Positions 19,002 to 28,782 of a DNA stretch of 37,888 bases are shown here, piece by piece. A model generated the notes under the pieces. The model did not search any database, had not been told where the DNA came from, and worked only from the letters and a program-made list of their open reading frames with translations. A program made the translations under genes and the position numbers. This DNA is from Syncephalis plumigaleata (lineage: Eukaryota > Zoopagomycota > Zoopagomycetes > Zoopagales > Piptocephalidaceae): assembly GCA_025201365.1 (NCBI GenBank), contig JAIXMF010000112.1:1-37888 (forward strand), written 5' to 3'. Numbering within the stretch: the first letter of the stretch is position 1; each line of letters opens with the position of its first letter.

Positions 19002-20202
19002 ATGGTGCAGACTGATCGATCACCTTTATCATCAGTCTCGAAGTTCACAGGAGAAAGTGGGTTTCCTGTGTGCCGTTGGTGCGGCCTTGTCGAACAAGTA
19101 TGGAAAATTAGCGATTACAATGAAGCACAGAAAATAGTTTGGGCTGTTCAGTGATTAGGAGGGTCAGCGGCAGCTTGGCGTCAATCCATGCGTGCTAGTC
19201 ACAAGGCACCTAAGACCTGGGAACAATTTAGAAAGGATATCCTCGTACGTTATGGAGGCAATCGGTCAGCTTCCATCGCTCGGTTGCAGTTATCTAGCTT
19301 GCAGTGGACGGATAATCTCGACTTAGAAGAACATATTACCAGGTTCATGGTCATTCGTAGTCGTATCCCCAACGCAGCAGACGAAGAACTCATTGCGGCA
19401 TTCCGACAAACACTTCTGGTATATTATTTGACTGAGTCCCTTCGAGCAAATCCTTGCAATCTTGATGATACATTCCTCAACACACGCGCCCTTTATTATT
19501 CTCGGCAACATTGCAGAAGTGCAACGACTCCAAACGAAATAAGAAAGGAAGATAATAGCAATGTCACATCTATGGATATTGATGCATTAATTCGAGCACT
19601 AAACAGTTTAGGATTCCAGAATAATCGAAACAATAACAACCACAGGTGTAATAACGATAGTAGTAATGCACGACGTTGCTATGCGTGTGACGAACTAGGC
19701 CACATTGCGAGAAATTGCTTACAGAGGAATCGCAACAATACCTACAGCAATAATCGTCGTCGGCAACACAATAACAATAACAATAGCAATCGTCCGCAAA
19801 ATAGCAATTTAGAAGTAGATTGATCAACATAGGAATGTACATACTAGATGTTAATGACATGAACTCGAGAAACGACACTCATTAGTAATGGCTTGCGATA
19901 CTTCTACTGATGATCAATTCGTCGTTACATCTCTACCAATAAGGATTCCACCTGGTTTGAGCTGGTCCCACTCATTCAGGTACGTGCCACTTTAGCGTTA
20001 CTTATCGTTTCACCTTTGATAAACGGTATATCAGCGCACACATTAATATACTCTGTTGTCTCGACTAATCTCCTTGACAAATCATTCGTAATAAAATAAT
20101 CGTAGATGCTAAACTAGGAAATGAAGTAGAATGTAGCACTATCACTATCAATAAAGCATTTATTGCCAAATACAGAATAACGTGCAATCTAAATGGTTAA
20201 TA
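19002..20202 (+). mobile_element. Degenerate Ty3/Gypsy-like retroelement fragment (gag and remnant protease)
   Basis: From 19002 the frame reads as a Gag protein: SKFTGESG, then RQSMRAS, then TWEQFRKDILVRYG, typical of the retrotransposon gag domain. A CCHC zinc knuckle, CYACDELGHIARNC, and an Asn/Arg-rich tail end at 19823. A TGA at 19152-19154 interrupts gag; the open part from the ATG at 19188 is 211 codons. At ~19982-20095 a retropepsin-like stretch is seen (LINGISAHTLI, LLDKSFVIK) in which the expected catalytic Asp position appears changed to Tyr. Similarity fades by ~20202. Reverse transcriptase, RNase H and integrase are absent, as are recognisable LTRs. This is an inactive relic. Confidence 0.7.
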
Positions 20203-20499
20203 ATGGCGGCGCCCTTTGCACATACTAGATATATCCTTTCTCTCTCTTTTGAAACGTTGTCATACCTGATTTTATTATAATAAACACTATTATGCAGCGT
20301 TCAAGTAAAAAAATCATATGTAAGAAATAAAATGAAATGAAATACAAGGATATGATCAAGTTGGATTATTGAAGTGGATGGTTATTGACATACTAAATTT
20401 CAAAATGAATTACAATGAGGCATCATCAGTACTTACTTGAATCACCAAATGACGATTAACGACGTCATTTTAACAAATAAATAGCGCTCGATTCTACAG
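20203..20499. other. AT-rich spacer
   Basis: I see nothing identifiable here. It links the retroelement relic to the pyrimidine-rich tract. Confidence 0.35.
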
Positions 20500-20750
20500 C
20501 TTGCTTAGCTTTGCTTCTTCCTCGCTTCCTCTTTCTTCTTCCTATCCACTTCTCTTTACTCTTTCTTCCTCGCTTCGCTCATCTCTCATCTTTCATTACT
20601 TCACCTCGCTCCACTGCTTCGCTTCTTCTTCGTCTCTTTCTCACTTCTTCGCTCTTCTCATCTCATTACTTCTTCTTGCTTCTCATCTCATCTCATTATT
20701 ATTCTTCTTCACTTTCTCTCTTTTCCACTACTCCTTCTTGTTTGTACATA
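20500..20750 (+). repeat. TTC/CTT-rich low-complexity tract
   Basis: About 250 bp of almost pure p(C/T) sequence with CTTC, CGCT and CTCATCT repeats on the plus strand. Open frames across it are a result of its composition. It could be an expanded version of the CT tracts seen before several genes here. Confidence 0.8.
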
Positions 20751-20759
20751 TATATAATA

Positions 20760-21145
20760 AAATAGGTCAGTGCTCTGTAAACTGCTTGCGTGCAGCGTAA
20801 TACTGGAAGTGGTGAAATCCTATCACGGCCAGCGTGAGACGGAGCTTGTAACGGGCTTTCGGTCTTCTATTCGTGCTTGCTTGCGGGCTTTCGTATGCTT
20901 GTATAATACGATGCTATCGCGATGCAATTCTCTTTCCGCTCGTCCTGTTTCATGTGACTCTTTTGAGGCTAACTACATGCTGACTAGTTCCGGGAACTGT
21001 TCGGGAAAGAGATTGCAGAAACATGCAGCGTCTGTCCTTGTCCCAGGTAATATTTATATTTATCTCACATTGAGGGATCCTGGCTATAATCTGGGACAGC
21101 TGCTGCACTGTTTCTATAGATCATTAAGTTGTAATGTAGCGTGAT
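20760..21145 (+). other. Island of different composition, origin unknown
   Basis: This ~385-bp block is richer in G+C and CpG than its surroundings and is open on the plus strand, but its frame starts with GTG rather than ATG. Short runs of codons give no family resemblance. It lies downstream of retroelement remains and might be a long terminal repeat fragment or another foreign piece. I cannot assign it. Confidence 0.35.
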
Positions 21146-22440
21146 AGTCCATCTATTATATGAGTATTATGAAATGTATTGGATTGCAAATACTTGAACA
21201 TGTATCTTTATTTTATATTGATATGTGTTTGAGATAATTTGCCACCATATTATCACTTAAACGACGCTTTGCCATGATATTTGACCATCATGTTGCTGCC
21301 TTCGCTGGAGAAGGGAGTCTAGTTTACTTGATACTGTGGTGACTGACATTATTTAATGGTATGTTTTCGTGTATGTTTAATCACTTTTTATTCGCGCTAT
21401 CCTATTCAAACTGCAATATGCCTATGTACATCAAAATCCTCCCTCCCTTTTTATGTTATGTCCAAACTAGCCCATATGTATTTAGATACATTACATTGCT
21501 AGTTTACTGATCCCATTGCATGTGCGCGGTTGAATATATCGCGAACGACTACGGCCGTGGCAGCATTGTTCTATGGCGGTGGTCGCCTAGCCAACAATCA
21601 TCGTCCATATCAGTCAATGTGTATATGGTCATTGCCACAAGTGTGTGTTTCCACTTGTGATCAATGACCATATACCGGCCACCGTAGTCCCTATTGCTAA
21701 ATGTTGATGTAAGCGCATTTGTGACGACAGCATCCCTATCAGCAGCTTCGTAATTAATATGATAGCAGTAATGGTAACTTGCTAGTATTAATTTGCACAA
21801 CCACACGAAGCGATGTATGTTCACCTGTGGTGGGTGGACGTACATATGTTGATAGGCACGTACTCCAAATGTAATTACATTAATTTTTAGTAATATAGTG
21901 ATATTTGTCGCAAGACATTCAACTGTATTAGCATGGCGCTTCACTTATGGATGGGAAGGCCCGGTCCGAAGATAGCGGATATGATGGGGACATAACATAT
22001 TTTATTACTTTATTACAATCCATTCATTCATAAGTATTAATTACAGGTAAGTTCATTTATTACAATGCACTAACAATATTACAATTAGAACATCCAACTG
22101 TCAACGATATTGACTACATTCCATTCTACATTACTCATTCTACTATTCCGACATTTCTATCAGTAATGTAAGCCATTTATTCCATTCTACTACCATTATG
22201 CACATAGCAATAAAGACAAACTGTCCATTGCTTCATACAATTCACTATGTTCACAAATGCTACTTCATCCCAGTACATATACATGCTTGCCACTACTGCC
22301 ATTTCACTCTGCTTGTATTTACTATTCCACCTATTACTCATTTCCCTTGTCATTTACTTCTTTACACAGCACGCGTCTTCTTTGTGTCAACTACATTCCA
22401 CTTGTCAGTAAACAACCCGCGTCCACTTCCTCTTAACTAT
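21146..22440. other. Intergenic region with a large hairpin
   Basis: No gene is convincing. The main feature is the inverted repeat at 21621-21675. From ~22000 the plus strand becomes rich in ATTC/CATT and TAC motifs. A unit starting ACGCGTCTTC at 22371 resembles the left end of the repeat copy at 22491. Confidence 0.4.
21621..21675. repeat. Inverted repeat (hairpin) with long arms
   Basis: GTATATGGTCATT at 21621-21633 pairs exactly with AATGACCATATAC at 21663-21675. CACAAGTG at 21636-21643 pairs with CACTTGTG at 21652-21659. The mismatched internal bases are GC versus ATC and the loop is about 8 nt. Confidence 0.85.
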
Positions 22441-23110
22441 ATGCTAGTTATTCCTTTTCCTTTTATTTACCTATTTACTTTCTCAGTAATACGCGTCTTC
22501 TTCGTGTCATTCGCATTCCACTTACTTCCTCTTTCACTTTAACATACACATTCCCAATAACAGGTATTCTGCCATACTATCTCTATGCCGTTTATTTATC
22601 TCTTTGTTTTCCTCTTTCTCTAAACTGTCTACATGCTCACTTGTCGTTATTATTACTATACCTATAAGCCTTGTTTGTTGTTCGTTCTGGTCTTTTGTTT
22701 TCTATCACTGTCCTGTTCATTTATCATGTTTAAGCGTTCACTGTTCTCGTTGTAGTATGTACCTTTTACTCTTACCGCTCTTTTCCGTCATCTGTTTGTA
22801 TGCCACTATTACGTCATGCTTTGATTTGTATTTTTATTTGTTTACTGCCATCTCCATACTCTATCTACATACAAGCATACACTGCTTCTTCGAATAAACT
22901 GGCATACGTGTTCATGCACCCTTCCTCGCTCATTCCTTGCTCCTTCGTGACAAGTCAGTCAGTCTACTAGTTACTGCTTGTTTATTACATTGTTTATCGT
23001 GTATTCACTTTGTTCACTCGTTGCTACTCATATGCAATTAACCGTAAGCATTATCAACATAGTTTATTTAGTAAATACACAATTTACAATGCTCATCGAA
23101 TACAGCATAT
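22441..23110 (+). repeat. Copy B of the ~650-bp dispersed direct repeat
   Basis: Same orientation as copy A (12999-13650) and nearly identical over most of its length, including the segment 22604-22897 that matches 13142-13437 almost base for base. Copy B has extra sequence at its left end (CTTTTATTTACCTATTT). The repeats end at the same point, CAGCATAT, after which the flanks diverge. No coding function is evident. Confidence 0.9.
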
Positions 23111-23724
23111 AATTATGGAGCAACCATTTGGATAATGCGGTGTAGTTATTTGCAGCCAACCGATTAGAGTAGGAAGAATGTAATGACAGTACGATGTAAA
23201 GTAGCATGCTGCAAGGGAAATAATAGTGATACTTAATATCCGACAATGGATGAGTTATGTGGCGATGAGACAGAATCGAATAGCACCACGAAGTTGGAAT
23301 CGACTGACGAAAGAAGTACAGATCACATTCACGAGAATGGAAGGTTAAAGACGAAAAAGCCACGTCGCTAATGACGACACTATTCCATCGGTTGTAGTAA
23401 TCGTAGTAGTCGATCGTAGTTATTATTATAATCTGTTAAAATAGTCTGCTTACACTACCGCCAGATGTTCTGCTACGACTGTTGATCCATATGGAATTCA
23501 GTGAAGCATCAACGTAAGCGTATCTTCTACATTAAATTACTTTCAATACAAAGATCACTTGAATACTCTTATTTTAAATGCATGTATCAAACTAATAGTA
23601 GTATTAATATTAATAAAATGTATCATTTGGTCAGCAAGATAGAAAGATACGAATGCTAATAGTAAATGCAATTGTATAATAAATAATGAGCAGCCTACAA
23701 TATTAACAATCATGCTAAGCCAAA
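23111..23724. other. Intergenic region
   Basis: I see no supported gene. A minus-strand open frame at 23064-23363 has a non-ATG start and no family resemblance. Confidence 0.35.
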
Positions 23725-24707
23725 CTACTGTGCCGTATCGATCTGTGATACGTGCAACAAGTATTCCGTCTTTGGCTTACGCTCAGTAGTTGATTTAGCC
23801 TTATTGTTACAGCAATGATTCGCGAGTATTGTTGTAACTATGACCCTAATCATGATATTGTTAGAATGGCATTTGTTATCGCTATTATCGTTGCTTACCA
23901 ATCTATAACAAGAATAATGTCCTTATTCACGATACCAGTGTAGAAAACGACGACAATTATACTGACAAGGTTGCATAACAAGACAAAACACATTGTTTGT
24001 ATGCCATCATGCATCAGTCGTTTCCAGATGTCGGAGCCAAATATCACGTATTGCTTATAGGTTCTATGACAGAAAATACCAGAGAATAATATGTTGTGTG
24101 GAATATTAACACCGGCCCAAAACCACAATATAACCTGCGTATAGTAAGCGACACAGCCGAGATAGACTTCTGGAATCAGTTTGCCATAGCATATCCAAAT
24201 TGCTGAATATGCAAGTTGTGGCATAATCAATGGGATCCCCACGTATAATACCCATTTCTTCTTGAGTTGTACCAGGTGCGCTTTACGAAGCAGTATTATG
24301 CTATTGCAAAACATCGACAAACTCATGCAGAACACTTGTAGCCAAAGATATATTTTGCAATTGAAACCACTTGTTATTAGTCCTATTATAATAGTACCCT
24401 CGGTGATCATACCCGAGAATGAGGATATGAAAGAGCACCATAAGGGTAGTGCGCATGGGTTTGACATTAGCGCTCTAGATAACTTGATGATGTTCCGACT
24501 AAACAAGCAGAAAATGAGTAGAAAGGCAAATAGTTCAAGTTGTATTCCCAATAATCGATTGCGCTGTTCGGGAATATCTCCAGAAGCCTTCATGTAAAAG
24601 TCACTGATAGTGAGTTTGTCCATTTCGTCAAACGATATGTCATACTTTTTTTCGAGCGCTTTAATTTGCTTAATATCATCGGGATTATTGTAGTCGATGA
24701 CTGGCAT
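23725..24707 (-). CDS. Seven-transmembrane-like protein of unknown function
   Basis: Two exons, 24707-23899 and 23845-23725, give 309 aa; the 53-nt intron (GTAAGC donor, CATGATTAG acceptor) restores the frame and leads to a TAG. The ATG at 24707 starts MPVIDYNNPDDI. The N-terminus is ~50 polar residues. Hydrophobic helices follow at about 52-70, 85-110, 115-137, 150-170, 180-202 and 235-258, with a seventh, IILVIDWVIVTTILANH, built across the splice. The C-terminal ~30 residues are polar with a basic KSTTERKPK stretch. The layout suggests a G-protein-coupled-receptor-like or other 7-TM protein. Cysteines are frequent in and near the helices. No family motif is recognised, so function is open. 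Confidence 0.7.
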
Positions 24708-25449
24708 TGTGAAGTAAATATATACAATTATAATAATCTATAGAGCGATAGAAAGTGGTAGATGCGTTTAGAAAACAGAATATAAAATTGGGAACGATCT
24801 GTTTGGAAATGAAATTATAATAGCCAGTAGAACAAAGACTAGTAGTATTACTGCGTCGTCAAAGGATAGACTTGATAGTGGTTTGATACTAAAGCGATAA
24901 CCATAGAGGTAAACTGGTTTATGCAATGCGTATTGGAAGTACCCGTGTAAAATACTACTGGGAATGGGACTTGTAGACTTGACCTTAATGTGTTTTCCTC
25001 ATTAGAATCAAATGCAGTGCTCATTCAATTAGTTGTGGTCTATAGGCTACGATTGAATTCGTTAACGATGCATGTTGTATTGCTATAGTATACTCATATC
25101 ATGATCATCTTGAATGGCAAATTAACCAGTCAGCTATATCGTCCATTCAATCATGATTATACTGACTGGCAATAGCAATGATGCAACAATCAGTGCATGC
25201 GGTGCCGAACAAAGACTGTGACATGCATTAACGAATCATATTGATTGGATATGCGCGTCGTATCGCATTATAGATGCCATCAAGCATGTTCAGGTTCTAT
25301 TAACACGTCCATATGATTGTGGGATCATTCGATGGCATGTCGTGATTGATTGCAATCAGTATCAATCACGTCAATTGACAATGGAATGAGCAATGATAGA
25401 TGACATACAAATGAACATGTCATGTAGATGTCATGATAATGAATGACAT
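24708..25449. other. Intergenic region rich in short inverted repeats
   Basis: I see no gene. Imperfect inverted repeats are frequent, such as ATCATGAT/TTGAATGG near 25098 with CCATTCAATCATGAT near 25142, and the perfect hairpin at 25341-25370. Repeated TGTCATG words occur at 25415-25450. Confidence 0.45.
25341..25370. repeat. Perfect 10-bp-arm hairpin
   Basis: CGTGATTGAT (25341-25350) and ATCAATCACG (25361-25370) are exact reverse complements around a 10-nt loop. No T-run follows and no gene ends nearby, so it is not an obvious terminator. Confidence 0.85.
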
Positions 25450-25660
25450 GTATATAACTCTATTTAATAAATTGCACTAGATTTACTGATTTGAATCGGA
25501 TGAAGTAGTCCCGGTGGCCATAGCAGCAATGAATGGATTTGAACTAGGCGGCGATAACCTTCATGTCATTACAGCGATGATACCTGGTACATTGATCGAA
25601 GGCATGAAGGCATTAAAAGGATTGGGATCACATCAAGCACCATCTGCTACGATAGCCAAT
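25450..25660 (+). pseudogene. PUF60: Second PUF60 fragment (end of RRM2)
   Basis: This segment closely matches 13891-14108, including the intron-acceptor sequence TTGCACTAG and the exon coding VPVAIAAMNGFELGG and TAMIPGTLIEGMKALKG. One base is missing relative to the other copy just after the acceptor (ACTGATTTGAATCGG versus ATTGATTTCGAATCGG), breaking the frame at its 5' end. Upstream and downstream PUF60 exons are absent. It is a broken duplicate. Confidence 0.82.
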
Positions 25661-26446
25661 AATAATGACAATAATAACGGTGATGCCAATTGATTTACTA
25701 AACAAATACAATTAGTCGAGGTAGCAATTGTGTATATACACTGTTAGTATTGTGTATATGTCATCAACAATCTGTAAACTAACACGGTGAGCAACAATGA
25801 TGTATGAGGGAGTAATAATGACATGTACATCGAGTGTAAGTACTAATGTTTATTGAATACATGCTTGATAGACAATGACATACGCGGTTAATGGTTGGCT
25901 GCGTGTATTACATATTGCATGCAACGGTATAAATGGCAAATAAGAGATATCAAATGCGTGGGAGTAGCACGTCATCTTGTCATAGGTTGATTAGACCAGC
26001 TTTGTACAATAATCGGTGAAGCATTGCAGTTAGTCCATTTAGTCGAGTCATGCTGTATAGAATCCTCAAGTAATAATTATAAATGCTAAACAATGCAATC
26101 CAGCATACTCGATAAGTGTTGATACACAATGCTTTATTGATACAAGCACTAATTGCAGCGAGATAAACGATAGTATGCCTGATAGCATGATGGCTCATTA
26201 ATAGTTAGGCATTAGCATTAGAAATACTGATATTAATGACGATAGATGTTGAGTAAACATTACGCATTGATATATGAGGTATCTACTGGGTGTACTGACT
26301 AGTTGAATACAAATGATGCCATAGTCATATACTCGATATTGCTACTTCCGATAATGAGCAGATCCATGCAGTTACAACTTTACAATACTGTAATAATATT
26401 GCGTATGCTTGTTATTTTTATTAATTTAGAAAAGCAATAATAATGA
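25661..26446. other. Intergenic region
   Basis: I see no firm gene. A 72-codon minus-strand frame (25980-26198) has an ATG and hydrophobic stretches but no family resemblance. Confidence 0.35.
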
Positions 26447-27880
26447 TCAATTGAGCTCGCTCTCAGGTTTTCTAAACTTTCCCTGTAACCAGCAGCGATA
26501 CATTTTCAGTTGACGCACTCTATTGACGATAAGTCGTCGATCTACGGCATTCTGTTCAATTGTAAATGTTTCACCGAACAATTCCTCAATCTCCTCTAAT
26601 CATATTGGTTAGCAATCTTGATCTCAATCATCTACACGTCATGTATAGTCGCTACTTACCCGGCGTAAAGAAATAGACACGAGTACCATCACCGCGAACG
26701 TAAAAGTTGTCGTCAATCCTACGTTCTGGCTTAAATCTTAGCTGCGCCATATCGTGTCGACCATAATCTAGCAAGTAGTCAATGGGCTGGCTGTTAGCCA
26801 TTTGTCATCACAAGTAATAAATTATAATGGATCATTACCTCGGAATAGGATGATACCACCTGGCTTAAGCATCTATTTGTCACGACATACATAGCAATTA
26901 ATGAATCAGATAGCATCAAGTATTAGCAACATGAATAGCTTACGGTAGATAGATTCTTCATAGCTTGTTTCCATTGTTGCGGGGACAACGCCGACAGTAC
27001 AAAGATTAATACAATAACATCGATAGAGCCTTCAGTTACTGATTCTGGCAATGTTTCCGACGCTAGATCCCATACAAATGCAGCAGATCGTTGTGGATCT
27101 AACAATGGATTCGACTAGAGTACAAATAAGCATCATCATAACTAACATTAATCGACTTGCATGCTAAATTATCGCTAGATGACTTATGTGTATATACACT
27201 ACACTACATTACCTTAACTACATTGACTGCCTCTTCTGAGAAATCACATCCCAATACACGTAGATTAGGATCGGGATTCGCCGATAATAACGGAAATAGC
27301 GTGTTACCAGCACCACAACCAATCTCTAATACAGTACGTGGTTCATTCTAAATGACAATCATTTCTATAAGTCATCATCATTACTAGTAATATTAGCAAT
27401 CATTGCTATCTTACCGTAACTTCAAATAGCTCAGGAAACTCGATGCGTAACCAGCGTCGATCTCTAAAGAATCGATTCTGATTAACCCTATAAAATGCAT
27501 CCCATTGCTGCGGTGCCTCATGTTCTAGTCGATCTAGTCGTTTATCGATGTTAATCAACTATACACTAGGAATATCACCATACTCCATACTACTTGCCTC
27601 GTTCCTCTTGAGTCATTGTCACGGATGCCTGCTTTTCAATAACCACTTTCGCGTGTTCCTTATGTTCTTCACTCCATTCCACGTGATCCCTACAAGTAAT
27701 AATGGTGTTCATATTCTATCGCTAACTAGTGTCATTATCAACTTACCAGGCATTAAACTCGAATACTCGGTCAGCATCAGTTAACAAACGTCCACCGAAC
27801 GCTTTATCTTCCGGTGCATTGACATCACGTACACTAGAGGACACCTTTTTATCGGTTGTTGTTTTTGGTGTTGCTTCCAT
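26447..27880 (-). CDS. TRM140: tRNA N3-methylcytidine methyltransferase (METTL2/Trm140 family)
   Basis: Eight exons: 27880-27747, 27689-27598, 27533-27415, 27347-27213, 27114-26944, 26872-26839, 26767-26660, 26595-26447; 313 aa. The enzyme makes m3C32 in the anticodon loop of certain tRNAs. The N-terminus has the family block [18 protein letters not shown] followed by DHVEWSEEH. The SAM-binding motif I is [16 protein letters not shown]. Then come [31 protein letters not shown] and DRRLIVNR. Length matches the METTL2 family rather than the actin-binding fusion of budding yeast. Intron 2 fits only as a GC-AG intron (GCAAGT donor at 27597). The start lies 157 bp from the divergent bL34m start. 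A TATAAAAA box is at 27971-27980 on the minus strand. Confidence 0.93.
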
Positions 27881-28036
27881 TATTAAATTCAAGAATCGTA
27901 TTCAAAAGTAAAGAAAAAAAAACAAATTAATCAACATTAAAATTGCTTGTTCTTTAATGAGATTATTTATACTTTTTATAAGCTGAATTAAAAAATATCG
28001 CTCTTCCTCTTTCATTACATCTACTATTCTCCGATC
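27881..28036. promoter_or_regulatory. Bidirectional promoter of TRM140 (-) and bL34m (+)
   Basis: A 156-bp divergent spacer. A TATAAAAA box is on the minus strand (27971-27980), and a TTTATA element on the plus strand lies just before it. A CTTCCTCTTTC pyrimidine stretch (28003-28013) precedes the bL34m ATG. Confidence 0.5.
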
Positions 28037-28535
28037 ATGTCGTTACTGTTTGCTAGAACACTGCGGCAATCTGCTCAGTTGCCAATGAACCGACTTGCCT
28101 CTAGTGCAATGTCAAGCCGACTATTCTCTTCCGGGTAGAGTAGTACTGGTATGGATAACGGAAACAAAACACTAATGGTGCACTATTACTAGATCACTAC
28201 GCCCTTCATTATTCACGGCACCTACACGTCCTACCTCTCTGTTATCTGGCACTTCTTCGTAAGTATTACTACACGCGTTCAACTGTTATCTTATATGTGG
28301 TGTTAGTGGCTCTCTGCTGAATCCATTAGGTTTGACGCGTAATCGACTATTATTGCCTATGGCAGGTCAACCCTTACTATCGTCTGTTCGATGGGTCACC
28401 TATGGTAACGAGTATCAGCCGTCTAATTTGAAGCGTAAACGACGACATGGATTCTTGTCTCGACTTCGAACAAAGAATGGACGCAAGATTCTAGCGCGTC
28501 GTCGATTAAAGGGTCGTAAATATTTATCACACTAG
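28037..28535 (+). CDS. bL34m: Mitochondrial large-subunit ribosomal protein bL34m
   Basis: Three exons, 28037-28134, 28193-28258 and 28307-28535, give 130 aa. The N-terminus [19 protein letters not shown] is a mitochondrial presequence. The C-terminal ~45 residues are the L34 domain: [19 protein letters not shown], then [18 protein letters not shown], conserved from bacteria. Intron 1 has a GTAGAG donor. For intron 2 the acceptor at 28305-28306 (48-nt intron) keeps the frame, whereas the later AG at 28328-28329 does not. It is divergent from TRM140 and convergent with the ABC gene. Confidence 0.9.
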
Positions 28536-28782
28536 TGAGGGTGTCGTATACTGCAACAATTGAACAAAATAAACTGTTCCATCTATTGATATGGAAATAG
28601 AGCAGTATCTAGTTATTATAATTGACAATGATGATAATCTACTTTATTTCATAGTAGTAAAGACAAGTAAGAACAAGTGATTATCTCTAATTACGTACAA
28701 GTTAAATGATTCATTTGCAAGATGAATACATTTGGTAATACAGCCATAATAATAATAATAACGATATCAATAGTAAATTACG
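28536..28782. other. Convergent spacer between bL34m and the ABC transporter
   Basis: 247 bp of AT-rich sequence with an AATAATAATAATAACG run. It holds both 3' ends and I see no gene. Confidence 0.4.

Noticed and set aside
18826-19137. Plus-strand frame with a hydrophobic N-terminus
   Set aside because: It overlaps the start of gag in a different frame and has no family resemblance.
20501-20800. Frames across the TTC-rich tract
   Set aside because: Low-complexity sequence opens all plus-strand frames.
21549-21944. 131-codon minus-strand frame
   Set aside because: The start is GTG, not ATG, and it spans the hairpin; no domain is seen.
25980-26198. 72-codon minus-strand frame with ATG
   Set aside because: It has hydrophobic stretches but no family match, promoter or splice context; too short to support.
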